The notes under the pieces were generated by a model. The model was not told the DNA's origin. It searched no databases and saw only the letters and a program-made list of their open reading frames with translations. The position numbers and the translations under genes are program-made. DNA of 16,101 bases from Hyphomicrobiales bacterium (lineage in GTDB: Bacteria; Pseudomonadota; Alphaproteobacteria; Rhizobiales; JAJFHC01): contig JAJFHC010000094.1 of the NCBI GenBank assembly GCA_021775835.1, positions 1 to 16,101 on the forward strand, written 5' to 3'. Shown here one piece after another: positions 7,478-14,360 of the stretch. Positions within the stretch are counted from its first letter, which is position 1, and the number at the start of each line of letters is the position of its first letter.

Positions 7478-7849
7478 TTAGCGCCAACCGCGTGCCGCAA
7501 TCAGTCCGAACATCACCATGGAAGCCAGCGAAAGGATGGATCCGATACCCGCAAGCGGCGCCCCCAATGGATGGCCGGCTGAAACCAGGGCAATGCCCGG
7601 AATCAGTACCACAAGTCCAGCTTGAGACGCCCAGAACTGGATTGTCGCGAGGCGCCGTTCGGCCTCTTTTGGGAAGGCATTGTAAAACAGGCCAAAAATG
7701 GCAAAGCTCACCCACCCCATGACCATCAGGTGAGCGTGCGCGGCCAACATTGATGTGTCTTGGGTGTTCGACATGACAATCCCCCAAGCCATTCCGACCG
7801 TTCCAAAAAAGACGGCTGAAACGAAAAATTTGGCAGCTAGGTTCTTCAT
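7478..7849 (-). CDS. Small four-helix membrane protein with HxH motif, heme-copper oxidase subunit I-like
   Basis: This 123-residue protein is almost entirely hydrophobic, with predicted helices at about 5-26, 33-59, 66-91 and 96-119. The second helix carries His38 and His40 in AAHAHLMVMGW followed by FGLFYNAFP. That pattern recalls small proteins annotated as cytochrome-c-oxidase-like, related to a few helices of heme-copper oxidase subunit I. It is far shorter than a real subunit I (about 450 residues or more) and lacks the remaining ligands, so it is not an oxidase on its own. It may bind heme or be a membrane partner of the diheme cytochrome encoded next on the same strand. No strong ribosome site precedes the ATG. 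The family assignment is from recalled similarity and is moderate. Confidence 0.7.
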   Translation of the reverse strand: MKNLAAKFFVSAVFFGTVGMAWGIVMSNTQDTSMLAAHAHLMVMGWVSFAIFGLFYNAFPKEAERRLATIQFWASQAGLVVLIPGIALVSAGHPLGAPLAGIGSILSLASMVMFGLIAARGWR

Positions 7850-8012
7850 GCGTGTTTCACATTTTCATCGTGATATTGATTCTGACAAACCATACAGCAA
7901 TCAGGAACGACCTCACAACAAGTGGGCATGCTTTGCAATCAGGTTCCCACATCAACGTGAGTATTTGGACTGTGCACTGTTTTCTGTCTAAAAGTCATTT
8001 TAACTGACCGAT

Positions 8013-8032
8013 TGACATCGTATGGAATGTCA
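8013..8032. promoter_or_regulatory. Inverted repeat upstream of pcaH, candidate operator
   Basis: TGACAT (8013-8018) and ATGTCA (8027-8032) form a perfect 6-bp inverted repeat with an eight-base spacer, 57 bases before the pcaH start. It is well placed for a dimeric regulator of the dioxygenase genes. It does not match the PcaQ site I recall (ATAACC-N4-GGTTAA), and no pca regulator gene is in the window, so the binding protein is unknown. Confidence 0.35.
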
Positions 8033-8089
8033 TCGTGTTCCGTGCCGGAGCAGTCGATTCAAGTGCAGGCACAATCTGTGGAGCCCAAA

Positions 8090-8797
8090 ATGAGCCATGA
8101 GACATATACGGCACGAGACTGGTCCCGCCAGCCTGCCTATATCGATGACGGGTACCGTTCGACGTCCCTGCGTGGTCCCACACGCCCCCTTATTGCGATA
8201 CCCCAATCGCTAACAGAGATTACCGGCCCCGTGTACGGACACGAAAGTATCGGACCTCTTGATGGCGATCTGACGAAAAACGGTATCAAGACCGGTGAAC
8301 CACAAGGTGAGCGTATTGTTGTTACCGGTCGGGTTCTGGACGAATACGCCCGACCGGTGTCTGGTCTGCTGGTGGAGATTTGGCAGGCTAATGCCGCAGG
8401 CCGTTACATACATCACGTGGATCAGCACGACGCACCTTTGGATCCGAATTTTTTCGGCGGTGGTAGATGCATTACGGATGAAAATGGCTGTTATACATTC
8501 AGAACCATAAAACCGGGCGCTTACCCCTGGCGTAATCACCACAATGCCTGGCGTCCTAACCACATTCACTTCTCGCTCTTCGGTCCGTGCCTGGCGACGC
8601 GTCTGGTCACCCAGATGTATTTTCCCGGCGATCCTTTACTGGCACTCGATCCGATTTTCCAGAGTCTGCCGGATGAAAGCTCGCGGGCTTCGCTGGTGGC
8701 AGATTTCTCGCTCGACGTCACCGAGCCCGAGTTTGCGTTGGGCTATGTGTTCGATATCGTCCTGCGCGGACGGCTTGCCACACCGATGGAGGATTGA
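8090..8797 (+). CDS. pcaH: Protocatechuate 3,4-dioxygenase beta subunit
   Basis: With PcaG this forms the non-heme Fe(III) enzyme that opens the protocatechuate ring between its hydroxyls to give 3-carboxy-cis,cis-muconate, the entry step of the beta-ketoadipate pathway in the cytosol. I start it at MSHETYTARDW because GGAG lies six bases upstream and the resulting 235 residues match the family (about 238); the longer in-frame extension from 8012 is rejected. The four iron ligands known from the Pseudomonas enzyme are all present: Tyr106 (GRY), Tyr145 (YPWRN), His158 and His160 (WRPNHIHF), with Arg155 for substrate. pcaG follows after three bases. Confidence 0.95.
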   Translation: MSHETYTARDWSRQPAYIDDGYRSTSLRGPTRPLIAIPQSLTEITGPVYGHESIGPLDGDLTKNGIKTGEPQGERIVVTGRVLDEYARPVSGLLVEIWQANAAGRYIHHVDQHDAPLDPNFFGGGRCITDENGCYTFRTIKPGAYPWRNHHNAWRPNHIHFSLFGPCLATRLVTQMYFPGDPLLALDPIFQSLPDESSRASLVADFSLDVTEPEFALGYVFDIVLRGRLATPMED

Positions 8798-8800
8798 ATC

Positions 8801-9394
8801 ATGAAACTTAAGCAATCCCCGTCCCAGACAATCGGACCGTTTTTTGCCTATGGCCTGACGCCACAGCAATTTGGCTACACCTATCAGAGTATCGCCGATG
8901 GAACTCTTGCCGGGCAGGAAACTGAGGGGGAACCAATTCGGCTGACCGGCCGTGTTCTCGATGGTGAGGGCGCGCCAATTCCAGATGCCATGATCGAAAT
9001 CTGGCAGGCAAACGGCCACGGACGCTACAATCATCCAACGGATGATCGTACGGACAACTATCTGGACCCGGAATTCTCGGGTTTCGGTCGAATGGGAACA
9101 GGAGTCGAAGGAGACTATTGCTTCGAGACCATAAAGCCTGGGACCATCGGAGATGGCCAGGCTCCACACGTGACCCTGACGATATTCATGCGCGGCATAT
9201 TGAGCCACGTCTATGCACGGGTCTACTTTAGTGACGAAGAAGAGGTAAACGCGACCGATCCGGTACTTTCGCTTGTTCCACAAGACCGCAGAGACACGTT
9301 GATTGCGCAGCGGAAAGAAAGCGACGGTGTGGTCACCTATCGTCTTGATATTCACATGCAGGGCGACAGGGAAACCGTCTTTTTTGACCTGTAG
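8801..9394 (+). CDS. pcaG: Protocatechuate 3,4-dioxygenase alpha subunit
   Basis: This 197-residue partner of PcaH (family length about 200) shares its fold and builds the active site at the alpha-beta interface. The N-terminal SQTIGPFFAYGL, the EIWQANGHGRYNHP block, and the APHVTLTIFMRGIL stretch with the following YFSDE are typical of alpha subunits. The HIH iron pair of the beta subunit is absent, as expected for the non-catalytic half. GGAGG (8788-8792), eight bases before the ATG and inside the end of pcaH, sets the start. The genes usually found with it (pcaB, pcaC, pcaD, pcaQ) are absent here, so the rest of the pathway must be encoded elsewhere. Confidence 0.95.
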   Translation: MKLKQSPSQTIGPFFAYGLTPQQFGYTYQSIADGTLAGQETEGEPIRLTGRVLDGEGAPIPDAMIEIWQANGHGRYNHPTDDRTDNYLDPEFSGFGRMGTGVEGDYCFETIKPGTIGDGQAPHVTLTIFMRGILSHVYARVYFSDEEEVNATDPVLSLVPQDRRDTLIAQRKESDGVVTYRLDIHMQGDRETVFFDL

Positions 9395-9395
9395 A

Positions 9396-9437
9396 ATGCC
9401 GCGCGCGAGGCTTGCGGCATGTTCCGCCTGGGAACAT
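9396..9437 (+). terminator. Two abutting hairpins after pcaG
   Basis: ATGCCGC (9396-9402) pairs with GCGGCAT (9414-9420), and ATGTTCC (9419-9425) pairs with GGAACAT (9431-9437). The stems share two bases. They start directly after the pcaG stop codon, where a terminator or an mRNA-stabilising structure is expected. No T-tract follows either stem, so classic intrinsic termination is doubtful. Confidence 0.4.
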
Positions 9438-9742
9438 CTAATTCGCTCCCATGGAGGAACACAACATCGTCGGGACAGACCCGTTAATCCATTTTACCAG
9501 AAGTCGACCGGAAGGGTTGCCGTCGGTGTCTTAAAAGGCATGAGGGAGCCTGCGGATGTCCTGACCTCATTTGAAAAGGTTCCAATTCCGTCAACCGCCG
9601 ATCTCATTGCCTTGAACCCAGCTTAATTTTGATATGCCGGCTTGTGGCAGAATCGCAACGGCTGTACAAAATGGAGATTGAGTTTACCTGTTCAATGTTC
9701 GCCTGTTGGGGATCCGCCTGGGTTGGCGAAGGAATATTCGGA
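9438..9742. other. Intergenic stretch between pcaHG and the cyclase gene
   Basis: I see no gene here. A plus-strand open frame that begins inside pcaG reaches 9626, but it has no ribosome site and no recognisable family. The cyclase frame is open from 9629, yet those residues do not look like part of its SAM domain. TTGAAC at 9612 and TATGCC at 9633 are a poor promoter pair (15-base spacer). The cyclase promoter must lie in this stretch unless it is read through from pcaHG. Confidence 0.5.
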
Positions 9743-12700
9743 ATGAACATTGCTGATTGGCTGAGCAGCCTCGGTTTTGGTCAATATGCTGCCAGTTTTG
9801 TTGAAAACGACGTGGATGCTGACGTCCTTTTGGTCCTGTCTGAGGCGGACCTCAAGGAACTTGGCGTACTTTCGCTTGGCCATCGCAAGAAACTGATTGC
9901 CGCCATCGATAACATGCGTAGCGCGGAAGTTGGTCCGCCGACAGTCTCCGGCCCTCAGGACATACCCACTAGGATCCGTCACCCTCAGGTGGGCGATAAG
10001 CCAGCGAACGATGACAAGGTCGATACGATTTCGATCTCCGAAGCGATCCAATCGCCCGTACTGCATGAAGCGACTGTGGGCCCCGCCGTAGAAGAGGTGA
10101 TCCGTCAACCGACACCGGAACCGGTCATTGAACCCATCGCCGAACCAATGGCCGAACCCAACGTCGACCCGGCTGGGGAAAGTGTGGCGACGACGGCGTC
10201 TGTGCAGACGCCGACGAATCCCGGTCCGAATTTTCCGAAACCGATTGGTCGGAATCGTCGTGTTGCCGCCCTTTTTGTGGACATTGCCGGCTTCGCGGAA
10301 CTCCAGGGCAGTTTGGATGAGGAACAGATTGCGGATCTCCTTCATCGTTATTTCGATGCTGTTGACGCGGCAATCGAGGGGCGACACGGTGTCGTGGACA
10401 AGCACGTCGGCGACGCTGTTGTAGGCCTGTTCGGGACGCCCGTGAATCGGGGCAACGATGTCGAGAATGCGGTACGGGCGTCGTATGTCATTCATGCCGC
10501 CATCGATGAGCTCAGTGAGGCGATTGGTGTAAAGTTTTCGGCCCAGATTGGCATCTCAACTGTGGCCATACACGTGGAGGGCGATGAAACGATATCGGAA
10601 CGCGAGTATCAGGCGGTCAGCGATGCGGTGAATCTGGCTTCCCGCCTTAACGGAATGGCCGGCGCTCGTGAAACGGTCATATCAAACGACGTCTATCAAG
10701 TTGTCGCCCGTTTGGTCCAATGCGAAACGGCCGGGGAAATCGACGTGAAGAGCCACAAGGATCCTTTGCGGGTCTGGCGTGTAAAGTCGATCGTGTCGGA
10801 TACGGAGCGATTTCGGTCAACACCTATGGTTGGGCGCGATACCGAGGTTTCACGGTTTGCCCGCATGGTCGAAAATGCCAAGGCATCCAAACGCGGCCAC
10901 GCCTTCCTTGTGATTGGAGATGCGGGAGTTGGCAAAACAAGGCTCCTTGAAGAGTTTGTTGACCGGGCACATCGGGCGGGCCTGTCCCACATTGGCGTCA
11001 GAGCCTTCGGTTCTGGTCTGGGAATTGGACAGTCTCTCGTTAGCCATCTTGTTTGTGTTCTTCTCAGAGTATCGCGCGATGCGTCGCCCGATGAGATGGT
11101 GCGCACCGTAACAAAAGCGATTTCAGATGGGCTGGTTGTCGAGAGCAGTCGTCCGTTTCTTTATGATCTCCTGGGAATTCCCCACACCCCGAATACCCGT
11201 GTCATCGTCGATCTCCTGGACAAGGATGATCTCGAGTATGCCCGAAGTTCATTGTTGGCGGATCTGTTCAGAGCGGTTCGAGGGGAAACTCCGACTTGCA
11301 TTACGGTAGAGGACATCCATGATGCCAAGCCGTCGGATTTGGCGATGCTTGCACACATGGTCAAGGATTTTGCCGATCAATGCGTCGTTTTTGTCGCGAC
11401 GGCGCGCAAGCAGGCGGCGCCCTTGAATCCGGAATGGATTTCAGCACTTCAGGCAAACGACTCACGGACCATACGGCTGGAGCCTCTGAAGCCCGAGGAT
11501 GCACACGTTCTGACGGCAGCATTCGGTGATCCCGATTCACCTCGAATGCTGCAGTGCATTGGGCGTGGGCAGGGCAACCCCTTGTTTCTGGAACAACTGA
11601 TGCTTTCTGCAGTTGTCAGTGGGTCCGGAGACATTCCCTCCAACATTCACGGGGCTGTGCTGGCACGAACAGATCGGCTAACCGAGGACGACGGGGATGC
11701 CATTTTGGCAGCGTCTGTCATCGGACAAAGGTTTTCGCTGGATGCCTTGCGGTTTGTTTTGGGCGATGAAGCCTTCAACCCGGTGACGTTGCTCGAGGAA
11801 CAAATCATCGGCAAGGACGGCAAGCGTCTGATTTTCAGGCAGCCGATGATGCATGAGACGTTGTACAGCATATTGGAACGCCGTACCCGGCAGGAACTGC
11901 ACCTCAGAGCAGCGAGTTATTTCGCAGACAGAGATCCTCTTCTCCATGCCCACCACCTAGGAGCCGCAGCGGATCCCCAAGCCCCGGATGCTTTTGTACA
12001 CGCCACCGAAATTGAAGCGTCCGAGTATCGGTTCGAGTCAGCACTGAGGCTTGCACGCCATGGAATCCAGATCGTGTCAGCCCCCAAGGATCGGTGGATG
12101 TTGACCTGTCTCGAAGGAGACGTTCTGCAGAAATTTGGTCAAATAGCTGAATCCGTCCAAGTCTACCGTAAAGCCGGCGCCTTGAGTGCGGATGATGCTC
12201 AGAGATGCAAAGCCAGTATAGGCGAAGCCGTTGGGCTGCGTCTGCTCGAGCGATACGACGAGGCACTGGAGATACTCGACAAAGCCGAAGAGGCTGCCAC
12301 CCGATTGTCGTCAAATGAGGACTTGGCTCACATTCATCGACTTCGGGGAAATTTTTGTTTTCCTCTTGGGAAGATTGATAAAGTCGAGGAACACCAAAAA
12401 CTTGCTATCAAGTTTGGTCGGGCGGTTGATGCGTGGGAAGACCTGGCCGGCGCCCATAGTGGCCTGGGCGACGCCAATTATGCCCGGGCAAAGATGGTCA
12501 GCGCATTCAGTCACTACTGGCAGGCGATTGAAATCGCGCGCAAACATGACTTTCGCAAGATCGAATTGGCAAATAGATCAACCGCCGGACATGCTCAGTA
12601 TTACAGCGATCCGCTCCGCGATGTTGTTGAGCAGGCCATGGGGCTTGTTTCAGAAGCCGCCCATATGGGACATCACAGCGCGGAGATAGATGCCCAGCTG

Positions 12701-13315
12701 CTTATCTGTTCCTCACTCTACGATCTTGGGCAGTACGAGGCTGTGTTGACACACGCGGACAGGGCATTTGAGCTCATCGAACTGATTGGCGCACTCCGGT
12801 ACCGCGCGCCTGTAGCGGCCTTCAAGGCCCGCGCGCTCGTGGAACTCCACAGAGAAGACGAAGGCAGGGCCTTGCTTGGCGAAGCCGTCAAGATCGCAAG
12901 GGAAACCGGACCTGGATTTCAGGGCGGTACGGTGCTGGGAGGTATCATCATGATAGCCAAGAAGGACCGCACCAGGGAGTCAGCGTTCTCGGAAGCAACA
13001 CGGATTCTCAAGAAGGGTGCCATCAGCCATAACTATTTGCGGTTTTATCGCGACTCCATTGACGCAGCACTTATCAGCGGAAAAAATCAGGATGCCCTGA
13101 GATATGCTGGTCACCTTGAGCGGTACACACGACATGAATCTCTTCCCTGGGCTGACTTTTTTGTAGCGCGCGGACGGGCGCTGGTCGCGGTTCGCGAGGG
13201 CAATATGAGTGCCAAGATTAAAATGGACTTGCGTCGCCTTTCCGCTGAAGCGAAGCGCCAAGGCTACATCTGGGCCAGGCGTGACATCAAGGCGGCGCTG
13301 AGCGCAAACGATTGA
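9743..13315 (+). CDS. SAM - class III nucleotide cyclase - NTPase - TPR protein
   Basis: This is a 1190-residue signalling protein. The start chosen has AAGGA nine bases upstream and begins directly with a SAM domain (about 1-58: ADWLSSLGFGQYAASF...). A Pro/Glu-rich linker (about 60-168) contains an EPxx repeat. The class III adenylate/guanylate cyclase domain (about 170-330) has metal-binding Asp180 (FVDIAGF) and Asp224 (VVDKHVGDAVVGLFG), Lys220, and the Asn297/Arg301 pair in VNLASR, so it looks active and would make cAMP or cGMP. The NTPase domain (about 360-620) has Walker A GDAGVGKT (392-399), Walker B ITVEDIHDA (Glu523/Asp524) and GNPLFLEQL near 611, resembling AfsR/STAND-like ATPases. 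The remaining part to 1190 is helical and TPR-like. There is no membrane segment. The architecture recurs in alphaproteobacteria, but the trigger is unknown. Confidence 0.9.
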   Translation: MNIADWLSSLGFGQYAASFVENDVDADVLLVLSEADLKELGVLSLGHRKKLIAAIDNMRSAEVGPPTVSGPQDIPTRIRHPQVGDKPANDDKVDTISISEAIQSPVLHEATVGPAVEEVIRQPTPEPVIEPIAEPMAEPNVDPAGESVATTASVQTPTNPGPNFPKPIGRNRRVAALFVDIAGFAELQGSLDEEQIADLLHRYFDAVDAAIEGRHGVVDKHVGDAVVGLFGTPVNRGNDVENAVRASYVIHAAIDELSEAIGVKFSAQIGISTVAIHVEGDETISEREYQAVSDAVNLASRLNGMAGARETVISNDVYQVVARLVQCETAGEIDVKSHKDPLRVWRVKSIVSDTERFRSTPMVGRDTEVSRFARMVENAKASKRGHAFLVIGDAGVGKTRLLEEFVDRAHRAGLSHIGVRAFGSGLGIGQSLVSHLVCVLLRVSRDASPDEMVRTVTKAISDGLVVESSRPFLYDLLGIPHTPNTRVIVDLLDKDDLEYARSSLLADLFRAVRGETPTCITVEDIHDAKPSDLAMLAHMVKDFADQCVVFVATARKQAAPLNPEWISALQANDSRTIRLEPLKPEDAHVLTAAFGDPDSPRMLQCIGRGQGNPLFLEQLMLSAVVSGSGDIPSNIHGAVLARTDRLTEDDGDAILAASVIGQRFSLDALRFVLGDEAFNPVTLLEEQIIGKDGKRLIFRQPMMHETLYSILERRTRQELHLRAASYFADRDPLLHAHHLGAAADPQAPDAFVHATEIEASEYRFESALRLARHGIQIVSAPKDRWMLTCLEGDVLQKFGQIAESVQVYRKAGALSADDAQRCKASIGEAVGLRLLERYDEALEILDKAEEAATRLSSNEDLAHIHRLRGNFCFPLGKIDKVEEHQKLAIKFGRAVDAWEDLAGAHSGLGDANYARAKMVSAFSHYWQAIEIARKHDFRKIELANRSTAGHAQYYSDPLRDVVEQAMGLVSEAAHMGHHSAEIDAQLLICSSLYDLGQYEAVLTHADRAFELIELIGALRYRAPVAAFKARALVELHREDEGRALLGEAVKIARETGPGFQGGTVLGGIIMIAKKDRTRESAFSEATRILKKGAISHNYLRFYRDSIDAALISGKNQDALRYAGHLERYTRHESLPWADFFVARGRALVAVREGNMSAKIKMDLRRLSAEAKRQGYIWARRDIKAALSAND
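10118..10165 (+). repeat. 12-bp tandem repeat encoding EPxx units in the cyclase linker
   Basis: Four consecutive 12-base units, each starting GAACC, encode EPVI-EPIA-EPMA-EPNV (residues 126-141). Flanking PTP before and DPAG after extend the pattern loosely. It lies in the low-complexity linker between the SAM and cyclase domains, where repeat number can vary without harming folded parts. The third positions have diverged, so this is not a recent expansion. Confidence 0.6.
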
Positions 13316-13336
13316 GCAGAAGATTCAGCAATCGAA

Positions 13337-14050
13337 CTAGGTGTCGGTGTTTTTTGATCCGTATACAAACAACTTAACGGCGCTCACACTCATTACCCTT
13401 ACCTCGTCGGCCGTCGGAGGCGTTGGGTTGGAGACGAAGTATATCTTCAGTACGGCATTCGAACGGAGCATTCCCAGAAACTGTTCTGCCGCAATCTGCG
13501 GGTCGTCGATCGCCAACAGACCGAGCTGATTCCAGGATTGAAAGTGTTCTGAGAGAAGCCTTGCCGCACGCACAGGCCCATTGTCGAAGAAAGCTTCGGA
13601 AACGTCCGGAGCAACGCCTGAAGAACGAACAACGGCTCTTATGGGAGCATAGACGTTGGCCGAAAGCAGCGATGTTAGACAACGCTCTGCGAAACGCGTC
13701 AGGCCGTCTTCAAGAATTGTGGCGTTGTCCGGTTTGAATTCCAGTTCGCAGATTGCTGTATCGAAGATAGCGTTGGACCGTTCGGAGATGTAGGCACCAA
13801 CTGATCGAAACAGTCCCTCCTTGCTCCCGAAAAACCTGTAGACGGTGCTTTTCGAGCCCCCAATGGCCTCAACGATGGCATCGACATTTGTCCCATCGAA
13901 GCCGTTTTCAATAAAGATGTTGGTCGCCGCCGCGAGTATCTGTGTTCGCTTCATCCTTTGCTTGGGGGATAGTACGGCGTCCTGCTTGTCCGGGTGTGGT
14001 CTTCCGGAAACGTCGTTGGGCGTAGGTAATTGCGTTTCTTGGGTAGACAA
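13337..14050 (-). CDS. TetR-family transcriptional regulator
   Basis: This 237-residue one-component repressor has its helix-turn-helix at about 33-80, with DAIVEAIGGSKSTVYRFFGSKEGLF carrying the recognition helix near residues 66-74, then a helical ligand/dimerisation domain that I cannot assign to a ligand. The apparent start is TTG with only a weak GTGAG about eight bases upstream. The first in-frame ATG is residue 33, immediately before the first HTH helix, and would leave almost no N-terminal arm, so TTG is preferred with reservation. A perfect 9-1-9 palindrome overlapping a promoter lies 43 bases upstream, which indicates autorepression. The flanking ureohydrolase on the same strand and the cyclase gene converging from the other side are possible but unproven targets. 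Confidence 0.87.
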   Translation of the reverse strand: MSTQETQLPTPNDVSGRPHPDKQDAVLSPKQRMKRTQILAAATNIFIENGFDGTNVDAIVEAIGGSKSTVYRFFGSKEGLFRSVGAYISERSNAIFDTAICELEFKPDNATILEDGLTRFAERCLTSLLSANVYAPIRAVVRSSGVAPDVSEAFFDNGPVRAARLLSEHFQSWNQLGLLAIDDPQIAAEQFLGMLRSNAVLKIYFVSNPTPPTADEVRVMSVSAVKLFVYGSKNTDT

Positions 14051-14093
14051 GGTGAAAACTCACAATGGGTGGGATGAGGTTTTCTTGTTTTGT

Positions 14094-14112
14094 GTACTGT
14101 ACGGTACAGTAC
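14094..14112. promoter_or_regulatory. Perfect 9-1-9 palindrome, TetR operator candidate
   Basis: GTACTGTAC (14094-14102) and GTACAGTAC (14104-14112) are exact inverted copies around one base. Operators of TetR-family proteins are typically palindromes of this size, and this one lies 43 bases upstream of a TetR gene and covers its likely -10 element. That is a strong case for autoregulation. Confidence 0.7.
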
Positions 14113-14125
14113 CACGATTTGTTAA
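14096..14125 (-). promoter_or_regulatory. Likely promoter of the TetR gene
   Basis: On the minus strand TTAACA (complement of 14120-14125) and TACAGT (complement of 14096-14101) are separated by 18 bases; they differ from TTGACA and TATAAT at one and two positions. The -10 lies inside the palindrome, so a bound repressor would block polymerase. Transcription would start near 14089, giving a leader of about 38 bases. Confidence 0.4.
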
Positions 14126-14146
14126 CGTTTATAGGAGATAAACGTT
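14124..14146. repeat. 9-bp inverted repeat with AGGAG loop
   Basis: AACGTTTAT and ATAAACGTT are exact inverted copies around the five-base loop AGGAG. On the plus strand the loop resembles a Shine-Dalgarno sequence, though no start codon of a credible gene follows. On the minus strand the loop reads CTCCT, like the anti-Shine-Dalgarno loops of some alphaproteobacterial small RNAs. It overlaps the -35 of the TetR promoter by two bases and could be a second operator. Confidence 0.5.
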
Positions 14147-14330
14147 GGGCGACCGGGGGTAACTTCCCCCGACGCTCGTTGGGGGCAGATGGTGTAGTCC
14201 GCGTTGACGGATGAAACAGGATTGCATTGTCAGGCCAGCTTCCAGAAAGCGTTGGTGGAACCTACGGACTACTCCAGCGGTCCGTTATTACGCACGTCCC
14301 AGTTTTTCTGGGGGGATGTTTAGGTCGCGT

Positions 14331-14360
14331 TGACACGTCGGGCAAATGCCCGGCGTGTCA
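14331..14360 (-). terminator. Long hairpin overlapping the ureohydrolase stop codon
   Basis: TGACACG (14331-14337) pairs with CGTGTCA (14354-14360). After one T/G position, CGGGC (14339-14343) pairs with GCCCG (14348-14352) around the four-base loop AAAT. The TGA stop of the ureohydrolase (complement of 14358-14360) forms the base of the stem. The hairpin is strong and placed at the gene end, but no T-tract follows on either strand, so it may protect the 3' end or act with Rho rather than terminate by itself. Confidence 0.45.

Larger units (their letters stand above)
14121..14360. other. Hairpin-dense non-coding region, candidate structured RNA
   Basis: This stretch between the TetR gene and the ureohydrolase has no credible coding frame but many perfect pairings. 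AACGTTTAT (14124-14132) pairs with ATAAACGTT (14138-14146). CGGGGG (14154-14159) pairs with CCCCCG (14166-14171), with outer AACG/CGTT and GCG/CGC pairs (14141-14180). GTAGTCCG (14194-14201) pairs with CGGACTAC (14265-14272) and extends by GG/CC across a T/T mismatch. CCCAG (14298-14302) pairs with CTGGG (14308-14312). A 30-base hairpin closes it at 14331-14360. Hairpins one and two share bases, so they exclude each other. It could be a small RNA, a 3' untranslated region of the ureohydrolase mRNA or a set of DNA sites. I do not recognise a known RNA family. Confidence 0.4.

Noticed and set aside
7876..7889. Possible second FNR-type box (TTGAT-N4-ACAAA) upstream of the HxH membrane protein
   Set aside because: Only one half-site matches, and its centre is about 33 bases from the start codon, too close for an activator at -41.5.
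8012..8089. 26-residue N-terminal extension of PcaH
   Set aside because: It would start with TTG inside the inverted repeat. The internal ATG has GGAG at six bases and gives the normal family length.
8636..9355. Open frame of 239 codons on the minus strand opposite pcaH/pcaG
   Set aside because: It is antisense to two clear enzyme subunits, with no domain or ribosome site; a mirror of real coding sequence.
9644..9657. Possible sigma-54 promoter (TGGCAG...GC) before the cyclase gene
   Set aside because: The GG and GC pairs are not at the required spacing and the TTGC part is missing.
9692..10495. Open frame of 267 codons on the minus strand opposite the cyclase gene
   Set aside because: It lies wholly against the upstream control region, SAM domain, linker and cyclase domain of a well-supported gene, has no recognisable family, and is explained by base composition of the coding strand.
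14121..14360. Guanidine riboswitch associated with the ureohydrolase
   Set aside because: The region is downstream, not upstream, of the gene on its own strand, and I could not find the ykkC or mini-ykkC conserved motifs in it.
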